A stretch of DNA of 64,000 nucleotides from JAPOUP01 sp965201085 (GCA_965201085.1 CBDAVS010000022.1:1-64000), one strand, 5' to 3'. Positions 18,401-29,213 are shown, counted from the stretch's first letter. Program-made: numbers and translations. Notes: generated by a model not told the origin, from the sequence alone.

Positions 18401-19090
18401 GGAGAGTGCCTTTCGGGACAGAGGGAATTGAATATGACTGTCGGGTTTGCGCTAGCACGGATGCGATGGACACAGGCGATGCATGGCTCGGAGCTTTCAC
18501 ATTCGGAAATTATGTATTCACGTCCTTGAGTCAAGATGTTCCGGGATGTGCTATGCTTTGTGGGAACGCATTGCGTCAATTGGAGGATCTGGCTTTGGGG
18601 CAGGGGACGGAGTTATGCCCGAAAGTTGGTGACGGGTCATGAGGGGCGGCATATCAAGGCGGTTGCGTAACGCCGTCAATTCTCGATGGGAAAGGGATAT
18701 GCCACAAGACCGGGTCTACGGTGACACGGTTCGAGCGTCCATCGGGGTTTTCACCGGCTCCACCCCGGGGGCATCCCGCCGGGTGACTTCGGAGAGGCGC
18801 CCGCGGCGCTTCCCGGGCCGGACGCGGAGGGGCTGTCCTGGGTGTGTAACTATTTCGTGGATCCCTATCGCTGGCTTCCCATGGTGCGTCTGCGCTGACC
18901 GCTGTTGCGCATCGGTGGCCTTGCCGCCGGCTGCGCCCGATCCGCCCCTTTGGTGATATATATGCCCGCGCCGATGCGGAGACACGGGCGGGACAGGCGA
19001 AAGACAGGCGGAGGGGTCCAATGAAACGGGATCATGGCGGCGGGCGGTACCGCGGTCGGGCGATGGAGGGATATCTTCCGGGCCTCGGGG
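18401..19090. other. Intergenic DNA passing into GC-rich IS debris
   Basis: The first 300 bases have host composition and may hold the aminotransferase promoter, but I cannot place a box with confidence. From about 18715 the DNA becomes very GC-rich and open in all frames, like the IS4 debris that follows, without any segment I can identify. Confidence 0.35.
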
Positions 19091-20497
19091 CGAGGCGTTG
19101 ACCGCGCCGCGTCCCGGCGTGCTGACGGAGCACGGTGGCGTCCACGCGCACCATCGACGCGTGGGTGACCGCGTGGAGGCGCGGGCGGTCTCGGGCGGTG
19201 CGCTCGAGGCGGTGCGCCGGGGGACCGTGGAGTTCGACGCCTCGATGGCGTCCCCGCCGGCTTCGCCCGCGGGTGCGGCCACGGCGGACGCGGCGACGGG
19301 CCTGAAATGGTCGCCGGCGGCGCGGGACCGGTGGATCGGCAGGTCCGCCGACGCCTTGGCGGCGGACATCAGGCGGGTGGTGCGCGACCACCGCTTCCCG
19401 GTCCTTCCCGGCGTCCGCGTCCACGGGCCGGCCCCGCATGTCCCGCCGATGGCGGCGGACAGGGTGGCGGACGACCGGGAGGCCCGATACTCCGTCCGGC
19501 CCGTGGCGGCCCGCACCCACGTCGGAAAGGAACACACCGGGCACGGCCACCGCGGCGCGGGCCGGGCCCCGGCGGGGTCCACCTCCGGGAGGCGCTGCGC
19601 GGCCGGCACGGTGATGGTCCCGGCGCTGGAATACGGCTGGAGGGAGGCGCTCCACCACATGGACCGCCGTCCGGCGGGAACGCCCGCCGGACCCTGCGAC
19701 GGCGCCGGAGACATGGGCCGGGCCGGGAGGGAATACGGACGCTCCGGCCACACCGACGGGCGGGTCCGCCGCCGCATCGCTGGCATGGGACGGGCGTGGA
19801 TGGACGGTATGGGCGGGGACCCGCCGGTGATCCTACCCACCGGGGCGGGCCGGAAAGCCGCCCGCCGCCGGACCCTGGGGTGACCATGGAGCACGTTCCG
19901 GAGCCGCACCAAGGGGCGACGGTCGACCGCCGCCGGACCGGGCCCGTCATCCCCGCCGTGCGGGACACGACGACGATCGACCACAGCCATCTCCAGGCCA
20001 CGGAGGACTTCCGGGAGACCGACGGCGGGGAATCGGGAAGCGTCGGCGTCCCCGCCCACGCCGGGCCGGCGGTGACGCCGGAGGGCCGTCCGCCCGGCCC
20101 GTTCGCGGTGGACGCGGGCCACGGGGAGGGCCCGGAGGACGACGGCCTGCGGCGGGCACGGGAGCCCGCCGCCGCCCGCCCGGACACGCGGGTGGTCTCC
20201 GTCCGTGGCCGGGAAGGCGACCTGCGGGACCTCCTCTCCGGGGCCGACCTTCATGGCGACGCTTTCCCTATCAGGGCGGGCCGCCCGGCGAAGCGGCGGG
20301 TGCCGGGGCCGGACGGCGCGGCGGAGTGCCTGCGGGACCATGTCGCCGCGCCGCACGCCCCCGCCGTGACCGACCTCACCGTCCCCGCGTCGGGAGGGGC
20401 GGGGCCCGTGGGGAGCGCACCACCGTGCTGGACCGGTACCGCAGGCGCTGGACGATGGAGACCCGGTTCAGGACGCCGGGTCGGGGACGCGGATCGG
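19091..20497 (+). pseudogene. IS4-family (Tn5-like) transposase remnant
   Basis: Pieces recognisable on the plus strand are AVRDTTTIDHSH (near 19960, the QDTT-type catalytic segment), VVSVRGREGDLRDLLSGA (near 20190, matching the DREGDIxxLF region) and LDRYRRRWTMETRFR (near 20430, the YREM-type glutamate region). They lie in more than one frame. At about 20497 the remnant stops inside gatcggggccgg and is joined directly to ISNCY copy 2. The homologous remnant at 38460 continues past that point, so this is a deletion joint. Confidence 0.65.
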
Positions 20498-22247
20498 GGC
20501 CGGCGGATTCCGGCTTCACGGGACCCTGGCCGGGCCCGTCGGAGCGCCGCCCGGGGCTTCGACGGGACGGTCGGTGGCGGGAACATATGGTGAACATCCG
20601 GGCCTCCGCCGGCCCGCGGGCACGCCGGTGCGGGCCCCGCAGCGGCGGGACCTTCCATGGGCCGGTTCACCGGTGGACGCCCCGGTCAGGCGGCGGCGGG
20701 GAGCCTGAGGCGCTCCCTCGCCCGGAGCATCAGGCCGAGGCGGTGGACGTTCGCGGCCAGCACCGCCAGCGCCACGGTGCGGGCGAAACCCTTCTTTCCG
20801 TGGCTCCGCACCCGGTCGAGGCCACGGTGCTCCAGGCTGTTGATGGCCGACCCGACGGCGGCTTGGGCGCGCCGCGCGCCGCGGAACGCCTCCCCGCTTT
20901 CCCGGACGCGGTCCGCCTTCGACAGCCTGCCTTTCCGCGGCATGGCGTCGGCTCCAGCATCCCGGCAGGCCCCAGCCGGTCCGGGGGGCTGTGCGGACCG
21001 CGGTCGAAGCTCACCACCGACAGGTCGGGGAACCGGGCCCGCGCCTCCCCGCCCATGGGGACCGCCACGTCCACGTCGCTCCCCTCCCACATCACCGAAT
21101 GGAGCGGGAGGAATCCGTGACGGTCCTCAGGGACGCGGACGGGGACGCCGGGCTCCACCGGGACCCGGGCCTTTCCCTTCGATATCCAGCGGGTGTGCGG
21201 CCCGGATATCGGGTGCACCTTCCCGCGGTGCGGGATCGTCCCTCCCTTCAGGATCCGCCGTCCGGTCAGGTCCGCCCGGGGCCTGACATGGCCGATGAAG
21301 CCCCGGATACTGTCCGATGGGCCCGGGATACCCAACCTGCCGTCGATCTCCGCGCGGCTGGCCTCCGCCCTGTCCGCCAGCTTCAGGGCGGGCCGGAGCG
21401 GCGCCTCCACGTCTCTCGGGCGCGGGTTGGCGAGCCGTGACGTGGCCACCCGGAGGTAGCCTTTCCGGAGCTTTCCGCAAAGGTATTCCTTCCGCCGCCA
21501 GCCGGGCGGCCCAGGCCCCCCGCAGGCCCGGGACACGTCCCGGACCATGCACCGCGCCGCGTCCATCGGCAGGCTGCGGTCGGTCGGATGATGCACGTCG
21601 GTCCCGGCCACGAAGGAATGACGGCGGCCGCGCGACGCGGCGCCAGGCTTTTCCGCGGCCACCCTGTGGCCCCTCTCCACGACCATCCTTCCGACCTCGG
21701 CGAGGAGTTCCGGCGAGGGGAGCGACACGTTGTCAACCAGACGCCGGTATCCGTATCCGTCCCATGATCCGTGGCCCGGCCTCCGGCCTTCGCCGGATCG
21801 GGATGTGTTGGTTCGCCGGTTCCTGAAGCCGGTCGAAATCGCACCCGAGACCCTGCTTCACGACCCCCAGCACCAGGATGGTCAACGGTTCCATCCCCGG
21901 CCTGCCGACCCGGCGGCTCCTTCCGGGCAGCACCATCCTGTCCAGAAGCCGGAACAGCCGCTTTCGGGTCCCTTCGTCGCTGCAGGGGTCCTGGAGGCCG
22001 ATCAGGATCGCCGGGATGTCGTCCCTCGATTTCATGTCCAGCCTGATCCTCCTGATGTCGGGGGCGCCGGGCCGCCGCCGGGTGTCGTGGACCCTGCGCA
22101 TGGGGGCCTCCTGGGTGGAGGATTGGCGGATTCCGCGGCATATGGTGGTGAAATCGACCCTTGACCGCCATATCCGGTGATTCCCCGCAAGACGGATTCC
22201 GTTATTTACCGCGAAAAATCCGCAGCCTGGCGGTTTTCTGGCGGACA
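20498..22247 (-). mobile_element. ISNCY-family element, copy 2 (one end missing)
   Basis: The transposase-proximal end is intact, reaching GGCGGACA at 22247. The distal end lacks its last ~40 bases, including the inverted repeat, where it meets the IS4 remnant. Copy 3 begins only 8 bases further on in the same orientation, so the two form a tandem array. Several frameshifts are present. Confidence 0.85.
20686..22101 (-). pseudogene. ISNCY transposase, frameshifted (copy 2)
   Basis: It starts MRRVHDTRRRPGAPDIRRIR at 22101 and ends with the same ERLRLPAAA tail as copy 1. The frame changes near 21730 (after IPIRRRPEAG) and again near 21000-21100, so at least two frameshifts separate the catalytic residues. 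It cannot make a full protein. Confidence 0.85.
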
Positions 22248-22255
22248 CTAAGTAG

Positions 22256-24053
22256 TGTCTGCCAGAAAACCCCGTGTTTTTCCGGGGATCGGGCCGGATC
22301 CGGCGGATTCCGGCTTCACGGGACCCTGGCCGGGCCCGTCGGAGCGCCGCCCGGGGCTTCGACGGGACGGCCGGTGGCGGGAACATATGGTGAACATCCG
22401 GGCCTCCGCCGGCCCGCGGGCACGCCGGTGCGGGCCCCGCAGCGGCGGGACCTTCCATGGGCCGGTTCACCGGTGGACGCCCCGGTCAGGCGGCGGCGGG
22501 GAGCACGGGGCGCTCCCTCGCCGGCGGCATCAGGCCGAGGCGGTGGACGTTCGCGGCCAGCACCGCCAGCGCCACGGCGCCGGCGAAACCCTTCTTTCCG
22601 TGGCCGCCGACGCGGTCCAGACCGCGGTGCTCCAGGTTGCTGATGGCCGACCCGCCGGCGGCGTGGGCGCGCCGTGCCTCGCGGAACGCCTCCCCGCTTT
22701 CCCGGACGCGGTCCGCCTTCGACAGCCTCCCTTTCCGCGGCATGGGGTCGGCCCCGGCATCCCGGCAGGCCCCAGCCGGTCCGGGGGGCAGTGCGGACCC
22801 CTGTCGAAGCTCACCACCGACAGGTCGGGGAACCGGGCCCGCGCCTCCCCGCCCATGGGGACCGCCACGTCCACGTCTCTCCCCTCCCACATGACGGAAC
22901 GGGGCAGGAGGAATCCGTGACGGTCCTCAAGGAGGCGGACCGGAACGCCGGGCTCCACCGGGACCCCGGCCTTTCCCTTCGATATCCAGCGGGTGTCCGG
23001 CCCGGATATCGGGTGCACCTTCCCGCGGTGCGGGATCGTCCCTCCCTTCAGGATCCGCCGTCCGGTCAGGTCCGCCCGGGGCCTGACATGGCCGATGAAG
23101 CCCCGGATACTGTCCGATGGGCCCGGGATACCCAACCTGCCGTCGATCTCCGCGCGGCCCGCCTCCGCCCTGTCCGCCAGCTTCAGGGCGAGCCGGAGCA
23201 GCGCCTCCACGTCCCTCGGGCGCGGGTCGGCGAGCCGTGACTTGGCCACCTGGAGGTAGCCTTTCCGGAGCTTTCCGCAAAGGTATTCCTTCCGCCGCCA
23301 GCCGGGCGGCCCAGGCCCCCCGCAGGCCCGGGACACGTCCCGGACCATGCACCGCGCCGCGTCCATCGGCAGGCTGCGGTCGGTCGGATGGTGGACGTCG
23401 GTCCCGGCCACGAAGGAATGACGGCGGCCGCGCGACGCGGCGCCAGGCTTTTTTCCGGCCACCCTGTGGCCCCTCTCCACGACCATCCTTCCGACCTCGG
23501 CGGGAAGCTCCGGCGAGGGGAGCGACACGCTGTCAACCGGACGCCGGTATCCGTATCCGTCCCCGTCCCATGATCCGTGGCCCGGCCTCCGGCCTTCGCC
23601 GGATCGGGATGTGTTGGTTCGCCAGTTCCTGAAGCCGGTCGAAACCGCACCCGGGACCCTGCTTCACGACCCCCGGCACCAGGATGGTCAACGGTTCCAT
23701 CCCCGGCCTGCCGACCCGGCGGCTCTTTCCGGGCGGCACGAGCCGACCCGGAAGCCCGAACAGCCGCTTTCGGGTCCCTTCGTCGCTGTAGAGGTCCTGG
23801 AGGCCGATCAGGATCGCCGGGATGTCGTCCCTCGATTTCACGGTCGGCCTGATCCTCCTGATGTCGGGGGCGCCGGGCCGCCGCCGGGTGTCGTGGACCC
23901 TGCGCATGGGGGCCTCCTGGGTGGAGGATTGGCGGATTCCGCGGCATATGGTGGTGAAATCGACCCTTGACCGCCATATCCGGTGATTCCCCGCAGGGCG
24001 AATTCCGTCATTTACCGCGAAAAATCCGCAGCCTGGCGGTTTTCTGGCAGACA
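22256..24053 (-). mobile_element. ISNCY-family element, copy 3
   Basis: Both ends are present: TGTCTGCCAGAAAACC at 22256 and its inverted partner ending at 24053. The flanks are CTAAGTAG at 22248-22255 and 24054-24061. The length (1798 bp) equals that of copy 1 within a base. The left duplication is also the spacer to copy 2. Confidence 0.92.
22486..23907 (-). pseudogene. ISNCY transposase, frameshifted (copy 3)
   Basis: The start at 23907 (MRRVHDTRRRPG) leads into a frame that breaks near 23530. The middle part continues in another frame from MSLPSPELPAEVG, and the C-terminal part near 22890 in a third. The catalytic segments HSFVAGTDVHHPTD and SVVSFDRGPH are still readable. At least two frameshifts inactivate it. 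Confidence 0.85.
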
Positions 24054-24227
24054 CTAAGTAGCTCAACTGTAGATGGGAAGCGGGCAAGGGCTGCGTTCGT
24101 TCGGGACAAAGACCTGATTGGCGTCGGGTCTGTCTGAAGATCAGACCGCACGTTTGATCTTCTGGAGCCTGGTAGGATAGGTCATGGTCTTTCCAATAAT
24201 GTTTGGCACAGGCAGAATTGTCACGTC

Positions 24228-25034
24228 ATGACACGGTCCGATGGTACCAAAAGCATAGCTGACACCGCGCTGCAGGAATTTCATGCCGGAGGCGGGTTCC
24301 TGTTTCCGTTCCGGCAAGGCTATGACGCGATGCGCTCCATCCTGAAGCGAGCGCATCAGGACGTCTGGCGGCGCGACGAGGAGCTCCTTGGGGCCTTGGT
24401 GCCCTATCTCCTGAGGCAGGGCCAGGCACTGCGCGCCAAGTCCTATATGACCGCAGTCGATCTCGAATTCGAGAGAACCAATATTTCCACGATAGCGGAT
24501 CTGCTTCTGGCACTTCATCTGGGTGAACCCGTGAGTGATCGGAAACTCCGCACATGGCGGCGGCTGGAGCGGATTTTGCCGGTGTCCGAGCCGCTTTTGT
24601 ACGGGCTCTATTTCAATTCGATGATGGCGATGTTCGTGCGTCTGGGCCATACCTCCGATGCCTGGATCGTGGGGCAGCCGGCCATTTCGTGCTACCGTTA
24701 GGATGGGCATTTCTATCTGGACCACTTCATTCATATTCATCTGGTGGATCTGGATGTCTCCGAAGGTCACCTTCGTCGTGCCATGCGGGGTCTCGCATCA
24801 GCCGAACGCTGCCTTGTCCAGTCAGGCCTCAGTTAGGGCAACGAAAAAGAGGCGATCGAGATCACTCGGCTGGCCGTCGACTATGAGCGCGGTGAATTCG
24901 CGCACGTTCGTTCGAGAAAATCCTGCTCGATCCCGGCGAATAGAACCTCCGAAAAATTGGATGCATTCCAGTATTCTGGATCGGACGGTCGAGTCGGTTT
25001 TTCGAGCCGAGAAGTTGCGTTCCTATCTTTATGA
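24228..25034 (+). pseudogene. LuxR/MalT-like regulator fragment with two amber stops
   Basis: A single frame of 269 codons is interrupted only by TAG at 24699-24701 and 24834-24836. The product is made of helical repeat-like segments: GGFLFPFRQGYDAM, VPYLLRQGQALRAKSY, ADLLLALHLGEPVSDRKLR, LLYGLYFNSMMAMFVRLG, FYLDHFIHIHLVDLDVSEGHLRRA. From memory this resembles the TPR-type region of a LuxR-related regulator family in Rhodobacterales. The C-terminal DNA-binding domain is absent; the frame ends 33 bases before IS5 copy 2. An ISNCY copy lies just upstream. The natural protein would have been much longer. Confidence 0.55.
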
Positions 25035-25067
25035 CGGACCTCCGGGGCCGAGGTCGCCGGCCTCTGA

Positions 25068-26025
25068 GAGTTTGTTCCATAAGTTGAGTGGTCCCGCAGG
25101 ATGTGGCATTCCGGTTGGTGAAAGCAACCAAATCCGGAGATCGCCATGCCCTGGAACAGGACCACCCAACAGCTCCATAAGCGCCCGGACGACCACAGTC
25201 AAAACGATCTGACCGACGCCGAATGGACCATCATCGAGCCGATGCTGCCGAAGCAGGGAAGGATGGGACGGCCGCGCGAGGTCGACCTTCGGTCGGTGTT
25301 CGACGCGGTCCAGTATATCCTGTCCACGGGATGCCAGTGGCGCGCGTTACCCTCTGGATATCCACCGTTTTCCACCGTCCAGAACTATTTTTACGCATGG
25401 CGGCGGAGCGGGCTCCTGGAGCGTCTCGTGCATCGTCTCCGGGACCTCGCGCGGCGGTGTTCGGGGCGCTCCGCGGAGCCGACCGCCGCCTCGATCGACA
25501 GCCAGTCGGTGAAGACCACGGAGAGCGGCGGGCCCCGCGGCTACGACGCCGGGAAGAAGGTGAAGGGGAGGAAAAGGCACCTGATCGTGGACGCCGACGG
25601 CACACCGATCGTCATGACGGTTCACACCGCCAACATCCAGGACCGGGACGGCGCACCGGACCTGATCGCGAAGCTGCTGGAGACGGTGCCCACGGTGTGT
25701 AGGCTGTTCGCCGACGGTGGCTACGCGGGTCCGAAGCTGCGGGACCGGCTTGAGGGGATGGGGTTGTCGAACGTGATCAGGATCGTCGAAAAACCGAAGA
25801 ATGTCAAAGGGTTCACGGTTCTCTACCGCCGCTGGGTGGTGGAGCGGACCTTCGCCTGGATGGGCCGGTGCCGCCGCCTGTCGAAAGATTACGAAAGGCT
25901 CAGTGAGAACTCGCTGGCATGGGCGCAGCTGGCCGCCTGCCGGTTCCTGCTCAGGCGGGTGGCGAGGGCGTCAACTCCATGAAAAACAATAGTTTAATGA
26001 TATCAGTGACTTATGATTCAAACTC
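25068..26025 (+). mobile_element. IS5-family element, copy 2
   Basis: 958 bp, the same ends as copy 1, flanked by TGA at 25065-25067 and 26026-26028. It differs from copy 1 at only a few positions (for example TAAPVDSQ versus TAASIDSQ). Its own target duplication shows that it arrived independently of copy 1. Confidence 0.93.
25146..25982 (+). CDS. IS5-family transposase (full-length version)
   Basis: 278 residues, nearly identical to the product at 15466. The aspartate in SIDSQSVKTTESGG, the aspartate in LFADGGYAGP and the glutamate in VVERTFAWMG are all present, and the C-terminal tail LAACRFLLRRVARASTP is complete. Confidence 0.92.
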   Translation: MPWNRTTQQLHKRPDDHSQNDLTDAEWTIIEPMLPKQGRMGRPREVDLRSVFDAVQYILSTGCQWRALPSGYPPFSTVQNYFYAWRRSGLLERLVHRLRDLARRCSGRSAEPTAASIDSQSVKTTESGGPRGYDAGKKVKGRKRHLIVDADGTPIVMTVHTANIQDRDGAPDLIAKLLETVPTVCRLFADGGYAGPKLRDRLEGMGLSNVIRIVEKPKNVKGFTVLYRRWVVERTFAWMGRCRRLSKDYERLSENSLAWAQLAACRFLLRRVARASTP

Positions 26026-26028
26026 TGA

Positions 26029-26519
26029 GGGCCGGAGGAGCGGTCGGGTAGGGTGTCGGGACGAATCGAGGGCGACGTACAGGTAGCTATCACGGTCGTG
26101 GTAGATAAGTCGGGTTCAGGTATCCAGAGACGGCTGGAAGCCTTTTGGGGGCCGACCGCTGCGGAGGCGGTGCGGTTTGCCCGGAAGCGGAGCTCGAACT
26201 TCATCACATGTCGCGCAGTGAAGTCTTGGCATGAGAGAACGATTTCCATGTGTGCGTCGTCAACATCACGACGCGAAGCCTTTCCGTTCGATCAGCCTGT
26301 CGCGAATGTCCTAGTTGACGGTGCCGGATCCGTTGGTCACGGCTGTTGTGTTGACGCCGGGTGCCCAAGCGAAACCACCCGATCGGAAGATCGGAGCGAC
26401 TTTCGGCTGACACACGATGATGATAGTATTACAGAACGTATATTTGATTTGGGTCGTGCAAAAAGCAGACGCGTATCAAAGAACAGAAGAGATGATCGGG
26501 ATCAATTTCCAACCGATGG
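26029..26519. other. No recognisable gene between IS5 copy 2 and dusA
   Basis: A 160-codon plus-strand frame (26053-26535) shows no motif and overlaps the start of dusA, so I do not call it. The dusA promoter is presumably here. Confidence 0.4.
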
Positions 26520-27542
26520 ATGGTTGATAAAATAATGCAACACAATGCTCTCGGCGCATCTCGACTGTCGGTCGCACCGATGATGGATTGGACCGACCGG
26601 CACTGCCGCTATCTTCATCGACTTATGTCGCGCCACACGCTGCTCTACACCGAAATGATAGCGGCTGCGGCACTGGTTCGCGGACGGGCATGGCATCTCC
26701 TCGCCTTCGACATGGCCGAGCACCCGTTGGCCGTACAGCTGGGTGGATCGGATCCCGTGGAATTGGCCAAAGCCGCCCGAATGGCGGCGGAGGCCGGTTA
26801 CGACGAAATCAATCTCAATGTCGGCTGCCCGTCCGATCGGGTGCAGTCAGGCTGCTTCGGCGCGGTATTGATGCGAAGGCCCGCACTGGTCGCGGAATGC
26901 ACCGCGGCGATGGGCGCGGCACAGCCTGTGGAAGTCACGGTCAAATGCAGGATCGGAGTCGATGACCAGGATGCGGAAGAGACGTTGCCCGCGTTTATCG
27001 AGGCGATGCGCGCAGCGGGGGTGCGGCGTATAGCTGTCCACGCGCGCAAGGCTTGGCTGAAAGGTCTGAGTCCAAAGGAAAATCGAAGCATCCCACCACT
27101 TAACTATCCACTCGTCTACAGAATGAAACAGATGTTTCCGGATATATCACTATCGATCAATGGTGGGATCGGATCGCTGGATGAAGCGAAGATGCATCTG
27201 GCCAATGGTATGGATGGAGCGATGGTGGGACGTGCTGCCTATCATTCGCCCTCCGATCTTCTCCTGAACGCCGACAGCGAGATATTCGGCGATGCCTCGA
27301 TTGGCAGGACGGTTTGGGAGGTTCTGGACCTCTTGCGGCCCTATATCGCCGCGCATGTGGCTAATGGCGGGCGGCTGCATGACGTCACGAAACATATGAT
27401 CGGAATGTTCGCCGGTCGTCCGGGTGCACAGACCTGGAGGCGAACGCTGTCGCAATTGGGTGCCCGAAGAGGATCCGGACTGGAAGTGATTGACATCGCG
27501 ATAGCGGAATTGGCGGTCCAGGGGACGAACGTTGCGGCTTGA
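26520..27542 (+). CDS. dusA: tRNA-dihydrouridine synthase A
   Basis: An FMN enzyme of about 340 residues that reduces uridines in the D-loop of tRNA. The TIM-barrel start is LSVAPMMDWTDRHCRYLHRL. The catalytic cysteine is in NLNVGCPSDRVQSG at about residue 103, and FMN-binding parts include VKCRIGVDD, VHARKAWLKGLSPKENR and INGGIGSLDEA. LSPKENR is the DusA-type version of this motif. An ATG at 26535 is an equally possible start, since neither has a clear ribosome-binding site. The next gene overlaps its last 11 bases, suggesting coupled translation. Confidence 0.93.
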   Translation: MVDKIMQHNALGASRLSVAPMMDWTDRHCRYLHRLMSRHTLLYTEMIAAAALVRGRAWHLLAFDMAEHPLAVQLGGSDPVELAKAARMAAEAGYDEINLNVGCPSDRVQSGCFGAVLMRRPALVAECTAAMGAAQPVEVTVKCRIGVDDQDAEETLPAFIEAMRAAGVRRIAVHARKAWLKGLSPKENRSIPPLNYPLVYRMKQMFPDISLSINGGIGSLDEAKMHLANGMDGAMVGRAAYHSPSDLLLNADSEIFGDASIGRTVWEVLDLLRPYIAAHVANGGRLHDVTKHMIGMFAGRPGAQTWRRTLSQLGARRGSGLEVIDIAIAELAVQGTNVAA

Positions 27543-28323
27543 CGGGTATCGGAGCCGGGGTTGGCTGCGAATTCCATTTGACCGCGAACTTCTGGCTTGG
27601 GTTTCGGAAGTGCTGCCCGTCGCCAAAGACACTGTCATCGCACCGGAGAACGCGAGATGGCATGTCTGTGAACATACCTGGTTTGTTGGTGTCAACGCAC
27701 TTCCGAACGATCGCACGGGCGCGCTTGCGGGCAGGCTACCACTGAGCGGGCAAGCGGTGGAAACGGTCGCTGCGCTCGGCTTTCCAACGGACCGCTGGGA
27801 CCGTGCGCAGGTCTCTACCGTATTCCCTGGCTATCCACGTCCGAGGGACGGTGAGACCGAAGCCGCCTTCGCCTATCGCAGAGACCGAGATGCAGCGCAT
27901 GTCGACGGTCTGACAGCGATCGGGCTGACGAGACGGCGAATGCTACGCGAGCCACATGCGTTCATCCTTGGAATTCCCCTGACCGAGGTGGAACCGGAGG
28001 CGAGTCCGCTGGTGGTCTGGGAAGGAAGTCACGGGATTATGCGTAACGCTTTCGATGCCGTCCTTCGTCAGCATCCCCCGGAAACCTGGCGAGATGTGGA
28101 TCTGACGGAGGCCTATCATGCCGCACGGCATGACGTGTTCCGGCGTTGCACAAGGGTGACCGCGCACGCACGGCCGGGCGAGGCGTATCTGGTTCACCGG
28201 CTCGCTCTGCATGGTGTCGCACCTTGGAAACCCGGTGCGAAAGCACCGGATGAAGGCCGGATGATCGCCTATTTCAGACCTTTGCTTGAAGGAAAGGTCA
28301 GTGAATGGATCGATGCTGACTGA
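27532..28323 (+). CDS. Putative Fe(II)/2-oxoglutarate-type oxygenase, unknown substrate
   Basis: A protein of 263 residues starting with TTG, overlapping dusA. A possible iron site is formed by HVDG at about residue 123 and the distal histidine in HRLALHGVAPW at about 225, with an arginine in EGRMIAYFRP that would bind the oxo-acid. WEGSHGIMRNAF between them fits the phytanoyl-CoA dioxygenase-like fold. The function is inferred from these motifs only. The overlap with dusA suggests co-expression but does not prove a tRNA-related role. Confidence 0.55.
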   Translation: MRLDGYRSRGWLRIPFDRELLAWVSEVLPVAKDTVIAPENARWHVCEHTWFVGVNALPNDRTGALAGRLPLSGQAVETVAALGFPTDRWDRAQVSTVFPGYPRPRDGETEAAFAYRRDRDAAHVDGLTAIGLTRRRMLREPHAFILGIPLTEVEPEASPLVVWEGSHGIMRNAFDAVLRQHPPETWRDVDLTEAYHAARHDVFRRCTRVTAHARPGEAYLVHRLALHGVAPWKPGAKAPDEGRMIAYFRPLLEGKVSEWIDAD

Positions 28324-28500
28324 CCGCGGTAACGGTGGGGCCGGATGCCAATCGGAAGCGAGAGCGTCCGGCATGGGCGGTAACGCTACACACCACATGG
28401 CGAAAGGTGAGGGCGCACGGTGGTTCATACGGCGGTGTTCTGGACATCCAACATTGTTTGTCCCGAACGGCCACACTTCTGTCCTGCCCTTCAAGCCCGA

Positions 28501-28740
28501 TCAGACCGCCAACTTAAGCCTCGCGGCGCGTCCGCGCCGGCGACGTGACACGTTGACGGCCCTATCGGGTAGTTCCGCCTTGATCCTGCCACGTTCATCC
28601 GCTGCCATGGACGACCAATGGCTGATCTCTTCAATGGAACGGAAACATCCGATGCAATGACGGGTCTCGGGATTCACGGCGCAGACGCGAATGCAGGGTG
28701 AATCAATCTCGTCCCGTTTCCAGGGAATATCGTCTTTCAC
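28501..28740 (-). CDS. DUF1289 protein
   Basis: A 79-residue protein with the DUF1289 cysteine pattern SPCIRVCAVNPETRHCIGCFRSIEEISHW, which is predicted to bind a metal or iron-sulfur group, and a strongly basic tail. Its ATG overlaps the stop of ruvX by 4 bases, so it is the last gene of ccmI-ruvX-DUF1289. The role is unknown. Confidence 0.88.
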   Translation of the reverse strand: MKDDIPWKRDEIDSPCIRVCAVNPETRHCIGCFRSIEEISHWSSMAADERGRIKAELPDRAVNVSRRRRGRAARLKLAV

Positions 28741-29213
28741 CGTTTCGCCCTCAGATGCTGCATCCTTTCCAGCGCTCCCTGCAGAATATAGCCGGCCGCG
28801 ACATGGTCGATAACCTCCCCGCGACGCTTTCGGGATGTATCCGCCTCAAGAAGTGCCCGCTCGGCGGCGATTGTACTAAGACGTTCGTCCCAGAACGTGA
28901 TCGGAACATCGGTTACGCGCGCGAAATTACGCGCGAATGCACGGGTCGATTGGCAGCGTCTCCCCTCGCTTCCATCCATGTTCAGTGGCAGACCGAGAAC
29001 GAATCCAGCCAGGTCACGATGCGCGGCAAGTTTTAACAACTGCCTGGTGTCCTCACTGAACCTGCGCCTCCGGACCGTCTGAAGCGGCGTGGCAACCGAA
29101 AGCCGCGCGTCCGACACGGCGACTCCAATGGTTGCGGTTCCCAGGTCGAGTCCCGCGATGGCCCGCGCCGGAGGTAGAGCGCTCAGAAACTCCGCGATGC
29201 CTTCGCAGATCAT
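28737..29213 (-). CDS. ruvX: Putative pre-16S rRNA nuclease / Holliday junction resolvase homologue
   Basis: A YqgF-family RNase H-like protein of 158 residues. The acidic active site is formed by GLDLGTATIGVAVSD near the N-terminus, LGLPLNMDGSEG in the middle (with E) and IDHVAAGYILQGAL near the C-terminus. FWDERLSTIAAER is also diagnostic. In bacteria the family matures the 5' end of 16S rRNA. It overlaps ccmI and the DUF1289 gene by 4 bases each (ATGA), a tight operon that recurs in Rhodobacterales. Confidence 0.92.
   Translation of the reverse strand: MICEGIAEFLSALPPARAIAGLDLGTATIGVAVSDARLSVATPLQTVRRRRFSEDTRQLLKLAAHRDLAGFVLGLPLNMDGSEGRRCQSTRAFARNFARVTDVPITFWDERLSTIAAERALLEADTSRKRRGEVIDHVAAGYILQGALERMQHLRAKR

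Noticed and set aside
18716..20356. A 546-codon open frame on the minus strand
   Set aside because: It is a shadow of very GC-rich decayed IS4 DNA. The composition is arginine, proline and glycine-rich without any motif, and the plus strand carries the recognisable transposase pieces.
15388..26025. IS5 copies 1 and 2 as a composite transposon
   Set aside because: Each copy has its own perfect 3-bp duplication (TTA and TGA), so they inserted independently. The outer flanks do not match as a unit.
26053..26535. A 160-codon plus-strand frame before dusA
   Set aside because: No recognisable motif, poor start context, and it overlaps the dusA start. Possibly remnant DNA.
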